Positions 41,570 through 50,474 of a DNA stretch of 64,000 nt are shown piece by piece. Source of the DNA: DATJKD01 sp963728295 (GTDB taxonomy: Bacteria; Pseudomonadota; Gammaproteobacteria; Steroidobacterales; Steroidobacteraceae); NCBI GenBank assembly GCA_963728295.1, contig CAVSKB010000019.1, positions 682,001 through 746,000 on the forward strand, in the 5' to 3' direction. The position numbers and the translations under genes are program-made. The notes under the pieces were generated by a model. The model was not told where the DNA came from. It did no database searches and saw only the letters and a list, made by a program, of their open reading frames with translations. Within the stretch, counting starts at the first letter, position 1, and the number at the start of each line of letters is the position of its first letter.

Positions 41570-42426
41570 TCACCGGCTGCAGCAGCGGCATGGGCGAGGC
41601 TGCGGCACTCGCCTTCGCACGTGCCGGCGATACGGTCGTCGCATCGATGCGGGATACCGGCAAGGCGGCGGCTCTGCGCGCGGCCGCCAAGGCGGCGGCG
41701 CTCGAGATCCGGATCGTCGCGCTCGACGTGACACGGCCGGAGACCTTCGCCGGCACGGTCGAGTCGATCGTTGCCGACTACGGAGGACTCGACGTCCTGG
41801 TCAATAACGCGGGCGTGCTCAGGGCAGGTGCGCTCGAGGATCTCGGCGAGCGCGGGCTTCGCGAGGTCATGGAGACCAATTTCTTCGGTGCCCTGCTCCT
41901 CAGCCAGGCCGTGCTGCCGCAGATGCGCAGGCAGCGGAGCGGCTGCATCATCATGATTAGTTCGCTGTCCGGCATCGCCGGGCTGCCGGGTGACGTGGCA
42001 TACACGGCCAGCAAGTTCGCGATCGAGGGCGCGACCGAGGCGCTGCGGCATGAGGTGGATCGCTGGAACATCCGGCTCGCACTGGTCGAACCGGGGCTTT
42101 ACGCCACGCGCATCTTCGATGCCAGCCTGCCGGTCGATAAAGTGCTGCCCGATTCATACCCCACCGACTCGCCGTATCGCGCGCTGATCGAGCACCGGCT
42201 GCGCGAGCTGCGGACCCGCCTGCCACAGGCGTTCGACCCGCGCGACGTCGGGGAGCTGCTCGTGACGATCTCCAGGTCCGACGGCCGGCAGCTGCGCTGG
42301 CCGGCGGACGCCGTCGCCAGCAAGGTGCTCGCCACGATGTTCGCGCAGGACGAGGCGACACGAGACGCATTCCTGCGCGGCGTGTCGGGCACGGACTGGT
42401 GGAGCGAAGGCGGGTCACCGCCATGA
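41554..42426 (+). CDS. Short-chain dehydrogenase/reductase
   Basis: A classical SDR of 290 residues. The cofactor motif TGCSSGMG is at 7-14, NNAG at 85-88, the catalytic serine near 138 (MISSLSG) and YTASK (Tyr151, Lys155). The longer C-terminal lobe after VEPGLYATRIF is typical of the retinol-dehydrogenase-like SDRs. Its stop overlaps the next gene start by 4 bases. Substrate is unknown. Confidence 0.88.
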   Translation: MSVVLITGCSSGMGEAAALAFARAGDTVVASMRDTGKAAALRAAAKAAALEIRIVALDVTRPETFAGTVESIVADYGGLDVLVNNAGVLRAGALEDLGERGLREVMETNFFGALLLSQAVLPQMRRQRSGCIIMISSLSGIAGLPGDVAYTASKFAIEGATEALRHEVDRWNIRLALVEPGLYATRIFDASLPVDKVLPDSYPTDSPYRALIEHRLRELRTRLPQAFDPRDVGELLVTISRSDGRQLRWPADAVASKVLATMFAQDEATRDAFLRGVSGTDWWSEGGSPP

Positions 42427-43417
42427 GCCGCCGGATCGTGTTTCCCGCCAAGGGGCAAGTGCGGCTGGAGCCCTTCGAAACGCGCGAGCCGGCCGACGGC
42501 GAGATCCGCGTACGTACGCTCTATAGCCTGATGAGCATCGGGACGGAGACCACGATCCTGCATGCGAAATACGATCCCGGAACGCACTTCGCGGCGCGTT
42601 TCTCCTTTCCGCAGCTGAAGACCGGAGTACAGGCCGTCGCGCGCGTCGAGGAGGTCGGCGCCGGCGTCGCGGAATTCGAAGTCGGCGACTTCGTCTTCAT
42701 GCGGATGGCGCACACCTCACACTGGACGCTCGATGCCGCGCAGTGCTCGCGCGTGCCGCGACGGCGTCGATCTCAAGTGGGCCTGCTGGTGCGGACTCGC
42801 CAAGACGGCCTTTCGCACGGCACATGCGGCGCCGTTCGCCCTGGGCGGCACGGTGCTGGTCGTCGGCGCCGGTCCGGTCGGGCAGATGGCGGTGCGCTGG
42901 GCGCGGTGCGCCGGGCTCGCGAGCATCACGGTCGTCGACCTGTCCGAGCTCCGACTGCGGCTGGCGGAACGCGGCGGTGCGACCGACTGCCATCTCGGCG
43001 GTCTCGCCGACCTGCACGGCGCCCTGCTGGATGCGAGCCAGGGTGAGGGTTTCGAACTGGTGGTCGACACCACCGGTAACCCGGCCGTGTTTGCCGCAGC
43101 CCTGAGCATCGCCGCGCCGTTCGGCAAGGTGGTCCTGCTCGGCGACACCGGCTACCCGTCGCGGCAGGCGTTGAGCTCCGACATGATGACCAAGGGGCTG
43201 ACGATCGTGGCGACGCACGATCACCATGACCGCGGCGGGTGGACGCAGCGGCGCATCGACCAGTTGTTTTTCAAGCTGGTGCACGACGGCCTGTTCACGC
43301 TGGATGGCCTGATTACGCACGAGTTCGTGCCCGCAGGATTGCGAAGCCGCCTACGCGCTGGTCTCGGACCACCGGGAGGAGGCCGTCGGGGTGCTGTTCG
43401 ATTGGACACAAGATTGA
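42423..43417 (+). pseudogene. Zinc-type alcohol dehydrogenase family protein (frameshifted)
   Basis: A medium-chain dehydrogenase of about 330 residues. The N-terminal GroES-like part includes YSLMSIGTETTILHAKYDPG and VGDFVFMRMAHTSHW. The Rossmann part includes GGTVLVVGAGPVGQMAVRWAR and GFELVVDTTGNPAVFAAAL. The usual Cys-His catalytic zinc ligands (CGSDxH) are absent; the SIGTET motif places it in the subgroup of zinc-independent sugar or bacteriochlorophyllide-type oxidoreductases. Frames change near 42750 and 43342, and the true C-terminus is VGVLFDWTQD. Confidence 0.75.
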
Positions 43418-43427
43418 GGAGGACCTC

Positions 43428-43854
43428 GTGATCAAGCTCGCGCACGTCTGCATCGAATCGGCCGATCTCGATGCCACGGAGCGGTTCTACGCCTGCCTCG
43501 GCCTGCGACGTCAGTTCGAGTTCCGCAATCCGGCGGGACTCCTGATCGGCTTCTACCTCCGCTTCGACGACGAGACCTTTCTCGAGGTGATTCGGGTCGG
43601 AACGCGTGCGCGCCGAGGGCGTGGTCCGCCACTTCGCGATCGAAAGCGATGACATCGGTGCACTGCGTACACGCCTGCTCAACGCCGGGTTCGAGGCGTC
43701 GGAAAGACGACTCGGCGGCGACCACACCTGGATGGTCACCTGCCGCGACCCGAACGGTGTGTTCATCGAGCTGCACGAGTACGGCACCATGAGCATGCAA
43801 CGGCTGGGTGGCACCTGCGTGATCGATTACGTGCCGCGGCCGGCCCAGGCATGA
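43428..43854 (+). pseudogene. VOC-family (glyoxalase/dioxygenase fold) protein (one frameshift)
   Basis: A small metalloenzyme-fold protein of about 141 residues. The GTG start follows a strong GAGGAGG site. The N-terminal half KLAHVCIESADLDATERFY and the C-terminal half CRDPNGVFIELHEYG form the two beta-alpha-beta-beta-beta modules, with His in HVCIES and Glu in IELHEY as likely metal ligands. The frame changes near 43603. The stop overlaps the following SDR gene by 4 bases. It could be an epimerase, lyase or glyoxalase. Confidence 0.78.
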
Positions 43855-44621
43855 GCGCGGACGGTCCCGTCTGTATTGTCACCGGCGGCGGCGCTGGGAT
43901 CGGACGTGCCTGCGTCGAGCTCTTCGCTCAGCACGGCTACCGGGTGGCCGCGGCCGACATGGATGTCGCGGCGGCGCGGTCCGCGGCTGCGAGCGCACGG
44001 GACAGTCACGGTGTCGAGACCATCGGTGCCGGTTGCGACGTCGCCGATGCGCGCGCCTGCGAAACGATGGCGCGCGAGGCGCTCGACCGCTGGGGCCGAA
44101 TCGACGTGATGGTCGGCAATGCCGGAATCCAGACCCCGGGACGGCTGCTGGATGCCACCGAGTCCGACTGGGAACGGCTGGTTGCCGTCAACCTCAAGGG
44201 CGTCGTCAACTCGTGCCGCGCGGTGCTGCCGGCGATGATCGAGCGCCGGGACGGGCGCATCGTGCTCGTGTCATCGATCAACGCCCTGCTCGCGCCCACC
44301 GGGATGGCGTTGTACGACATGACCAAGGCCGGTGTGCTCGGGATCATGCGCAGCCTGGCCGTGGACCACGGGCGCGACGGTATACGGGTCAATGCGGTCT
44401 GCCCCGGCGCGACGTTGACCGATCATCACCTTCGCGCCGCTGCGGCACAGGGCATGAGCGAAGGCGACCTGCGCCGCCGTACCGCCGGCTACGCCTTACT
44501 CGGCCGCGTCGCGGAACCCTCGGAGATCGCCTCCGCCATTCATTTCCTGGCGAGTGACGCGGCGTCGTTCGTCACCGGGGCGACGCTGGTGGTCGATGGC
44601 GGATTCACGATCCGCGGCTAG
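43851..44621 (+). CDS. Short-chain dehydrogenase/reductase
   Basis: A second classical SDR in the operon, 256 residues. The cofactor motif TGGGAGIG lies at 11-18, GNAG at 89-92, catalytic Ser142 in VSSINA, YDMTK (Tyr155, Lys159), and the C-terminus FVTGATLVVDGGFTIRG is standard for the family. It closes the five-gene oxidoreductase operon that begins at 40536. No substrate can be assigned. Confidence 0.9.
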   Translation: MSADGPVCIVTGGGAGIGRACVELFAQHGYRVAAADMDVAAARSAAASARDSHGVETIGAGCDVADARACETMAREALDRWGRIDVMVGNAGIQTPGRLLDATESDWERLVAVNLKGVVNSCRAVLPAMIERRDGRIVLVSSINALLAPTGMALYDMTKAGVLGIMRSLAVDHGRDGIRVNAVCPGATLTDHHLRAAAAQGMSEGDLRRRTAGYALLGRVAEPSEIASAIHFLASDAASFVTGATLVVDGGFTIRG

Positions 44622-44682
44622 GCCGTCGCGCGGCAACAGTCCGCAACTGTGGGGGGGTTACCGCGTAGCGCCCGAGCCGGTC

Positions 44683-45914
44683 TCACCAGCGTACGTTCAG
44701 GCTCTCGAGCCCGCGGAAGACGAGTCCTGGGCGGTAGCGCGGCGGCTCGCCATCGAGCCGCAGCATCGGCAGGCGCCGCAGCAGAGTTTCGAACAGGACC
44801 TCGAGCTCGAGCCGCGCAAGCTGCGCGCCCAGGCAAAAATGCACACCGGCGCCGAACGCGAGATGCCGGTTCGGCGCGCGCCCGACGTCGAACTCGTCGG
44901 CGCGGTCGAAGGCTGGCTGAATCGCGGTTGGCCGACCCATACAACAGGCCGATCATCTCACCACGGTGCAGCTCGAACCCGGCGTACTCGAGGTCCTCGA
45001 GCACGTAGCGATGGAAGAGCTGTAACGGTGCGTCGTAACGCAGCATCTCTTCGACCGCGGCTGGCAGCATGGACGGTTCGGCGCGCAGCCGGCGCAGCTG
45101 ATCCGGATTGACGAAGCAGCGCCCACAGCCCGTTCCCGGCAGCGTTGGCCGTCGCCTCGTGGCCGGCATTGAGCAACAGCATGCAGGTCGATATGAGCTC
45201 ATCGGCAGTCAGGCGATCGCCCTCGTCGCAGACAGCCACGAGCGCGGAGATCAGATCGTCGCGCGGGGCGGCGCGGCGCTCGGCAGCAAGCTCAGCCAGC
45301 ATCGCCGCGAACTCGGTGGTGGCGGATTCCGCGCGTTCCTCATCCTGCGTCGTGTGATCCTTCTCGTAGAGCCGCACGATCCGCGCCGACCAGGGCCGAA
45401 GCCGATGGCGCTCCTGATCCGGCCAGCCGAGCAGCTCGGCGATCACCTGCACCGGCAGCGGCGCGGCGAGATCCGCGACGAAGTCCATTCGCCTCTGCTC
45501 CATCCGCTCGTCGAGCAGACCCTCGACAAGCGCGCGAACGCGATCGCGCAGGTCCCGGATACGTCGCGGACCGAACGCCGCCGCCACGAGTCGACGCACC
45601 CGCGCGTGGTCGGCGCCCTCGGTCTCGAGCAGGTTGACGCGGACGTAGCGGCTGTAGTTGGGCAGCCTGTCCCAGCCTGCCTGGCTGCGGCGGTGCGCCA
45701 GCTCCTCGGGAGTCGTCAGGTGGTCCGTGCTGCGGCCGAGACGCCCGTCGAGCAGGAGGCTGCGGACGTCGTCGTAGCGCGCGAACAGCGTGAGTCCGGT
45801 CTGGGCTGAATAGAAGACCGGGCTCTCGTCGCGGAGGCGCGCATACACCGGGTATGGGTCCGCGGCGAAACGGGAATCGTAGGGACGAAATTCGACCTCG
45901 GGCGCGCGGCTCAC
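44683..45914 (-). pseudogene. Cytochrome P450 (frameshifted)
   Basis: A soluble bacterial P450 monooxygenase of about 410 residues. Landmarks are the I-helix LLNAGHEATAN, the ExxR helix in VEEMLRYDAPLQ and the haem-thiolate loop AFGAGVHFCLGAQLAR. Frames change near 45125 and 44945; the haem loop lies in the third frame. No ferredoxin or reductase gene is adjacent, so electron partners must be elsewhere. It follows the phosphoribosyltransferase gene by 27 bases on the same strand. Confidence 0.85.
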
Positions 45915-45941
45915 GGACGCTGGGCGGGCGCGCCCATCCTT

Positions 45942-46502
45942 TCAGCGCCGCAGCAGATCCAGCACCGGCGCCAGCTCGGTCTTGCCCGCCTCGATCTCCT
46001 CGAAGGTCAGGCCGGCGAGCTCGTGCGGAAAGACGATCCACGCATCGGTCTTGTGCAGGAAGTAGTCCGGGACGAGCGTGGTCTGGTTGTTGCCCGGCTT
46101 GTACCAGGGTGTCGCGATCTTCACATTGCGCGGCATGTTGAGCCGCATCTTCTCGGAGAGCTCCCGGAGCAGCGCCTGGATGCTGTTGCCCGAGTCGAAT
46201 ACGTCGTCGACCACCAGCAAGGAGTCATCGGCGTTTGCCTCCTCGATGATGTAATGCAGGCCGTGCACGCGGATCGCCTTCGAGCGCTGGCCGATGCCCT
46301 CGTAGGCGGAGGTGCGCACAGCAATGTGGTCGGACCGCACGCCGACGTACTCGAAGTATTCCTGGATTGCGATGCCGACCGGCGTGCCGCCGCGCCATAT
46401 TCCAACTATGAAATCCGGGCGGAACCCGCTCTGGTGGATCTGCGCTCCCAGCCGGAAGGAATCCTGCAGCAGAGTGGTCGCGGTGATGTATATCTTGTCC
46501 AT
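45942..46502 (-). CDS. Hypoxanthine/xanthine-type phosphoribosyltransferase
   Basis: A purine salvage phosphoribosyltransferase of 186 residues. The PRPP-binding motif SLLVVDDVFDSGNS is intact. Other features are GIWRGGTPVGIAIQEYFEY in the flexible-loop region and PWYKPGNNQTTLVPDYF near the C-terminus. The ATG at 46502 (MDKIYITATTLL) is preferred over an upstream extension with no homology. A near-identical 50-base piece of this gene reappears at 58.63 kb next to the rrn operon. Confidence 0.85.
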   Translation of the reverse strand: MDKIYITATTLLQDSFRLGAQIHQSGFRPDFIVGIWRGGTPVGIAIQEYFEYVGVRSDHIAVRTSAYEGIGQRSKAIRVHGLHYIIEEANADDSLLVVDDVFDSGNSIQALLRELSEKMRLNMPRNVKIATPWYKPGNNQTTLVPDYFLHKTDAWIVFPHELAGLTFEEIEAGKTELAPVLDLLRR

Positions 46503-46619
46503 GCCACGACGAAGGTTTGCGGGTCGTGGCGGACGATAGTAGCAACGATGCGTGGCTGCGAGCCACGGGTTCGCGGGCGGCACGACCGCCGCCCGCGTCC
46601 CTGCAGTCTGTCGAGCCGA

Positions 46620-46883
46620 TTAGAACCGGCGGGGTCGATCCGACTTGGCCTGCGCCTCGTTCACCTTGAGCGCACGACCATCCATCTGGTGACCGTTCAG
46701 GCTCTGGATGCTGCGGGCGGCGTCGGCCTGCGACATCTCGACAAAGCCGAAGCCGCGCGGCTGACCCGTGTCACGATCGGTAATCAGGGCGACCGACTCG
46801 ACCGTCCCGTGCTGCGAAAACAGCGCCCGGACAGCCGCTTCGTCGGCGGAAAAAGGCAGGTTGCCTACGTAAATCTTAGCCAT
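46620..46883 (-). CDS. RRM-domain RNA-binding protein
   Basis: A single RNA-recognition-motif protein of 87 residues, like the small cold-induced RNA-binding proteins of bacteria. RNP2 is IYVGNL (residues 3-8) and RNP1 is RGFGFVEM, with the intervening ITDRDTGQP loop; a short basic tail (SDRPRRF) follows. Start at 46883 fits the domain edge. A long leader of about 250 bases is predicted, which often goes with cold-responsive expression. Confidence 0.9.
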   Translation of the reverse strand: MAKIYVGNLPFSADEAAVRALFSQHGTVESVALITDRDTGQPRGFGFVEMSQADAARSIQSLNGHQMDGRALKVNEAQAKSDRPRRF

Positions 46884-47283
46884 TGCGAAAGTACTCACTT
46901 ACTGAAGGCCTGGCGACCGAATACATGCTGAATTCGGGGCGCCGTACGGCCGGAAACGAACTGGCGGGACCATGCAGCACGCGCCAGCCCGATTCTCGAA
47001 AGGCGGAAAAGCGGATGCAACGCGACCCCTGCCGCGTGGATCAGAAACTCTTCGACTCAGAGGGGACCTACGGCGAAGTTTGGCGTCATTGCGACGCTGG
47101 CCGTCAGGGACAGACTAGGAGAAGGGTCACTACCCAAGGGGATTATACACCCAGGCCTTTCCCGAAGTGGGACCAGTTTGCGTTGGCCTGTGCAGGAGAA
47201 GGTATCGTCGGCCTGCAGGCGTAGGCATAAGATGCCGCGATTTCGCGTGCTTCCCGTTCATGACCGCGTAAGACGCAACGACG
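46884..47283. promoter_or_regulatory. Intergenic region with predicted promoter and long leader for the RRM gene
   Basis: No gene is seen in these 400 bases. On the minus strand a perfect -10 TATAAT lies at 47142-47147, with no clear -35. Transcription would start near 47135 and leave a leader of about 250 bases before the RRM gene. The region is lower in GC than its surroundings near 46900-47060. The opposite side must hold the promoter for the plus-strand gene starting at 47284, but nothing strong is visible. Confidence 0.4.
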
Positions 47284-48306
47284 ATGCCTGCGGACCGAGT
47301 CCTCGTTACCGGGATCTCCGGTTTCATCGCCAAGCACTGTGCGGTCGAGCTGCTGAACGCCGGCTACCGCGTGCGCGGCACCGTGCGTTCGCCAGCAGCG
47401 CGCGATGCGGTCCGCACCACACTCGGAAATCACGCCGACGCGAGCGCTCTCGAGTTCGTCGAGGCCGATCTGCTGGTGGACGAGCACTGGGCGGGTGCGG
47501 TCGCCGGCTGCAGTGCTGTGCTGCATGTCGCCTCGCCTTTTCCGAGCAGCCAGCCGAAGGACGAGAACGTGCTGATCCGGCCGGCCGTCGACGGCACGCT
47601 GCGCGTCCTGCGTGCCGCGGCCGCTGCGGGCGTGCAGCGCTTTTTGCAGACCTCGTCGACCGTGGCGATCATGTACGGGCATCCCCGAGAGCGCACGGCG
47701 CCCTACACCGAGGTGGACTGGACGGCGGTCGACGCGCCGGGTGTCACGGCCTACGCCAGGTCGAAGACGCTCGCCGAGCGCGCGGCGCGCGAGTTCATGG
47801 ACAAGGACGGCTCGGGCCTGCACTACGCGTCCGTGAATCCCGGCTTCGTGCTGGGACCCGCGCTCGACCGCGACGTGGGCTCGTCGGCGGAAATCATCCA
47901 GATGCTGCTACGGGGCAAGTACCCCGCCTGCCCGCGGCTATCGTTTCCGTGCGTCGACGTGCGCGATGTCGCACGGATGCACCGGCTCGCACTCGAAACC
48001 GATGCGGCGCCGGGCGGGCGGTATCTCGCCGTGTCGGAGTCGATCTGGATGCTCGACATGGCGCGCGCCATCAAGGCGTCGCTCGGCGCAGTCGCGCGCA
48101 AGATTCCAACCCGGCCGATGCCCGACTGGGTGCTCAAGGTGGTCGCGATCTTCGATCCCGTAGCGCGCCAGGCCGTGGCCGATCTCGGGCGGTGGTACGG
48201 CGTGGACAACACGCAGACCCGGCGCGCGCTCGGCATGGAATTCATTCCTGCATCGAAGGCCGCCTCGGACATGGCGGACAGCCTGGTCAAGCTTGGGCTG
48301 GTCTGA
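47284..48306 (+). CDS. NAD(P)-dependent epimerase/dihydroflavonol-reductase-like protein
   Basis: An extended SDR of 340 residues. The cofactor loop TGISGFIA lies at 9-16, followed by VRGTVRSPAARDAV, and the catalytic YARSK (Tyr157, Lys161) with QTSSTVAIMYG before it. It resembles dihydroflavonol-4-reductase/aldehyde reductase-type proteins, which reduce ketones or aldehydes. It heads a three-gene plus-strand operon with an ornithine cyclodeaminase homologue and an aminotransferase. Confidence 0.88.
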   Translation: MPADRVLVTGISGFIAKHCAVELLNAGYRVRGTVRSPAARDAVRTTLGNHADASALEFVEADLLVDEHWAGAVAGCSAVLHVASPFPSSQPKDENVLIRPAVDGTLRVLRAAAAAGVQRFLQTSSTVAIMYGHPRERTAPYTEVDWTAVDAPGVTAYARSKTLAERAAREFMDKDGSGLHYASVNPGFVLGPALDRDVGSSAEIIQMLLRGKYPACPRLSFPCVDVRDVARMHRLALETDAAPGGRYLAVSESIWMLDMARAIKASLGAVARKIPTRPMPDWVLKVVAIFDPVARQAVADLGRWYGVDNTQTRRALGMEFIPASKAASDMADSLVKLGLV

Positions 48307-48317
48307 CGCCCGTCGCG

Positions 48318-49307
48318 ATGGACGTACTGGTCCTCAACGAACGCGAGATCCGGCGCTGCGTGTCGATGACCCTCGAAGCCGCCGAGGCTGTGGCGCTCGG
48401 CTTTACCCGTCTTTCGGAGGGTCGGGTCAGCATGCCGCCGGTGGTGAGAGTCGACATCCCGCGCCATCGCGGCGAGGTCGACATCAAGACCGCGTATATC
48501 GAGGGTCTCGACCACTTTGCGGTCAAAGTCGCCTCCGGGTTTTTCGACAACGCGTCGCTTGGCCTTCCGTACGGAAGCGGGCTGATGCTGGTCATGAGCG
48601 CAATCACCGGCCTGATCGAGGCCGTGCTGCTCGACAACGGATATCTCACGGACCTGCGTACCGGCATTGCCGGAGCGATCGCCGCCCGGCACCTCGCGCC
48701 GCCCCGGATCGACACCGCCGGTGTGATCGGTTCCGGCATGCAGGCCCGCTTCCAGCTGCGGGGCCTCCGGCTGGTGCGCAGTTTCCGGCGCATACTCGTG
48801 CATGCGCGAAATCCGGCGTCCGTCGAGCGTTACACCGACGAGATGCGTCGCGAGCTGGGCGTGGAGGTGACGGTGGCGAGCGACGTCGAATCGGTGGTGC
48901 GCGAAAGCCAGTTCGTGGTGACGACGACCCCGACGCGAGAGCCCTGGCTGCGCGCCGCGTGGCTGCATCCGGGGCTGCACATCACGGCCGTCGGGGCCGA
49001 CGGCGAGCACAAGCAGGAGCTCGATGCCGACTGCTTCGCGCGTGCGGACCGCATCGCGTGCGACAGCCGCGCGCAGTGCTTCAGGCTCGGCGAGCTCCAC
49101 CATGCGGTCGATGCCGCGGTCATCCGGCCCGATACTCCGGTCGTGGAGCTCGGCGAGCTGTGCAGCGGCCGCCGACCCGGCCGCTCGGGCGATGAGGAGA
49201 TAACCATCTGCGACCTCACCGGTGTCGGCGTTCAGGACACGACCATCGCCGTCGCCGCATTGGGCGCGGCGCAGGCACTCAAGTTGGGCAAGTCGTTCGA
49301 GGTCTGA
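48318..49307 (+). CDS. Ornithine cyclodeaminase / mu-crystallin family protein
   Basis: An NAD(P)-binding amino- or imino-acid enzyme of 329 residues. Visible features are the substrate lysine in HFAVKVASGF (Lys70), TDLRTGIAGAIAA (111-123), the Rossmann motif GVIGSGMQARFQL and ITAVGADGEHKQEL. The family covers ornithine cyclodeaminase, alanine dehydrogenase, ketimine reductase and opine-type synthases. The gene is 11 bases after the SDR and 3 bases before the aminotransferase, so the three likely act on one amino-acid-derived compound. Confidence 0.88.
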   Translation: MDVLVLNEREIRRCVSMTLEAAEAVALGFTRLSEGRVSMPPVVRVDIPRHRGEVDIKTAYIEGLDHFAVKVASGFFDNASLGLPYGSGLMLVMSAITGLIEAVLLDNGYLTDLRTGIAGAIAARHLAPPRIDTAGVIGSGMQARFQLRGLRLVRSFRRILVHARNPASVERYTDEMRRELGVEVTVASDVESVVRESQFVVTTTPTREPWLRAAWLHPGLHITAVGADGEHKQELDADCFARADRIACDSRAQCFRLGELHHAVDAAVIRPDTPVVELGELCSGRRPGRSGDEEITICDLTGVGVQDTTIAVAALGAAQALKLGKSFEV

Positions 49308-49310
49308 CCC

Positions 49311-50471
49311 ATGCAGATCGAAAGATTCGAGATGGAGCGCACGCAGTGCCTCTACGAGAACGTCGTCGAGCTCAACCTCTCCGAGAGCGGCGTGCTTCCG
49401 CTGCGCGTGGAGGAGCTGGTCGAATCGCCCGCCGAACGCCAGCAGTTGCTGGAGCAGAGACTCTGGTACTGCGAGTCCGACGGCTCGCGCGCGCTGCGCG
49501 AGCGAATCGCGCAGTTCTACCCGGATTGCGCGGCCGCCAACATCACGATCACGAACGGCGGGTCGGAAGCGAACTACGTGTCGCTCTGGGCGTTGCTTGG
49601 CGATCAAGGACGGCTCGCCTGCATGCTGCCGAACTATCTGCAGGGCTGGGGCCTCGGCCGCGCATACGCCGCGGGGGCGGACGCGTTTCACCTCGTGGTC
49701 CGCGAGGAGCGCGGCGTGCGCCGCTGGGCGCTCGACCTCGACTCCCTCGAGCGTGCGGTGACGCCGCAGACGAGGGTCGTGCTGGTCACGAATCCGAACA
49801 ATCCGACGGGTGCCGTGCTGAACGCGGCCGAGATGGAAGCCGTCGTGACAGCCGCGCGGCGGGTGGGCGCGTGGCTCATGGTCGACGAGATCTATCGCGG
49901 AGCGGAGGTCGACACGGATGCGACAACTCCAACCTTCTGGGGTCGCTACGATCGCGTGATCATCACGTCGGGGTTGTCAAAGGCATTCGGCATGCCCGGG
50001 CTGCGGATCGGCTGGGTCGTTGCGCCGCCGGAGTTCATCGAGCAGACCTGGATCCGCCATGATTACCTCACGCTGACACCGGGGCTGCTCAACGACCGGA
50101 TTGCGGCGATCGCGATGGAGCCGGCGCGCCGCGAGCGTATCCTCGCCCGCACGCGGCACCTGATCCGCCAGAACCTCCCCGCGGTCGAGCAGTGGATCGA
50201 CGCGCGCCGCGACCTGTTCGACTACGTGCGCCCCGTCGCCGGCGCCATTGCCTATCTCCGGTATACGTTCGACATGGATTCCGTCGAGCTGTTCGACGTG
50301 CTGCGCCGCGAGTGTTCGGTGCTGGTGACGCCGGCAGGCCACTTCGGCGCCACAAGCGGCCTGCGCTTTGGATTTGGCTACGACGGACCGAAGACGATGG
50401 CCGGGCTGGCGCGGGTGGATGAGTTGATCGCTCGCCGGGGTCTGCGACCGCCGCGCCGGCGAGAAGCCTGA
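49311..50471 (+). CDS. PLP-dependent aminotransferase, class I/II
   Basis: A fold-type I aminotransferase of 386 residues. Features are NGGSEANYVSLW (cofactor phosphate site), NPNNPTG (161-167), Asp192 in VDEIYRG and the PLP lysine Lys223 in SGLSKAFGMPGLRIGW. It is similar in size and motifs to aspartate-type and capreomycidine-synthase-like enzymes; the substrate is unknown. It closes the operon with the cyclodeaminase-like enzyme and converges on the metF-like gene. Confidence 0.88.
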   Translation: MQIERFEMERTQCLYENVVELNLSESGVLPLRVEELVESPAERQQLLEQRLWYCESDGSRALRERIAQFYPDCAAANITITNGGSEANYVSLWALLGDQGRLACMLPNYLQGWGLGRAYAAGADAFHLVVREERGVRRWALDLDSLERAVTPQTRVVLVTNPNNPTGAVLNAAEMEAVVTAARRVGAWLMVDEIYRGAEVDTDATTPTFWGRYDRVIITSGLSKAFGMPGLRIGWVVAPPEFIEQTWIRHDYLTLTPGLLNDRIAAIAMEPARRERILARTRHLIRQNLPAVEQWIDARRDLFDYVRPVAGAIAYLRYTFDMDSVELFDVLRRECSVLVTPAGHFGATSGLRFGFGYDGPKTMAGLARVDELIARRGLRPPRRREA

Positions 50472-50474
50472 GGT

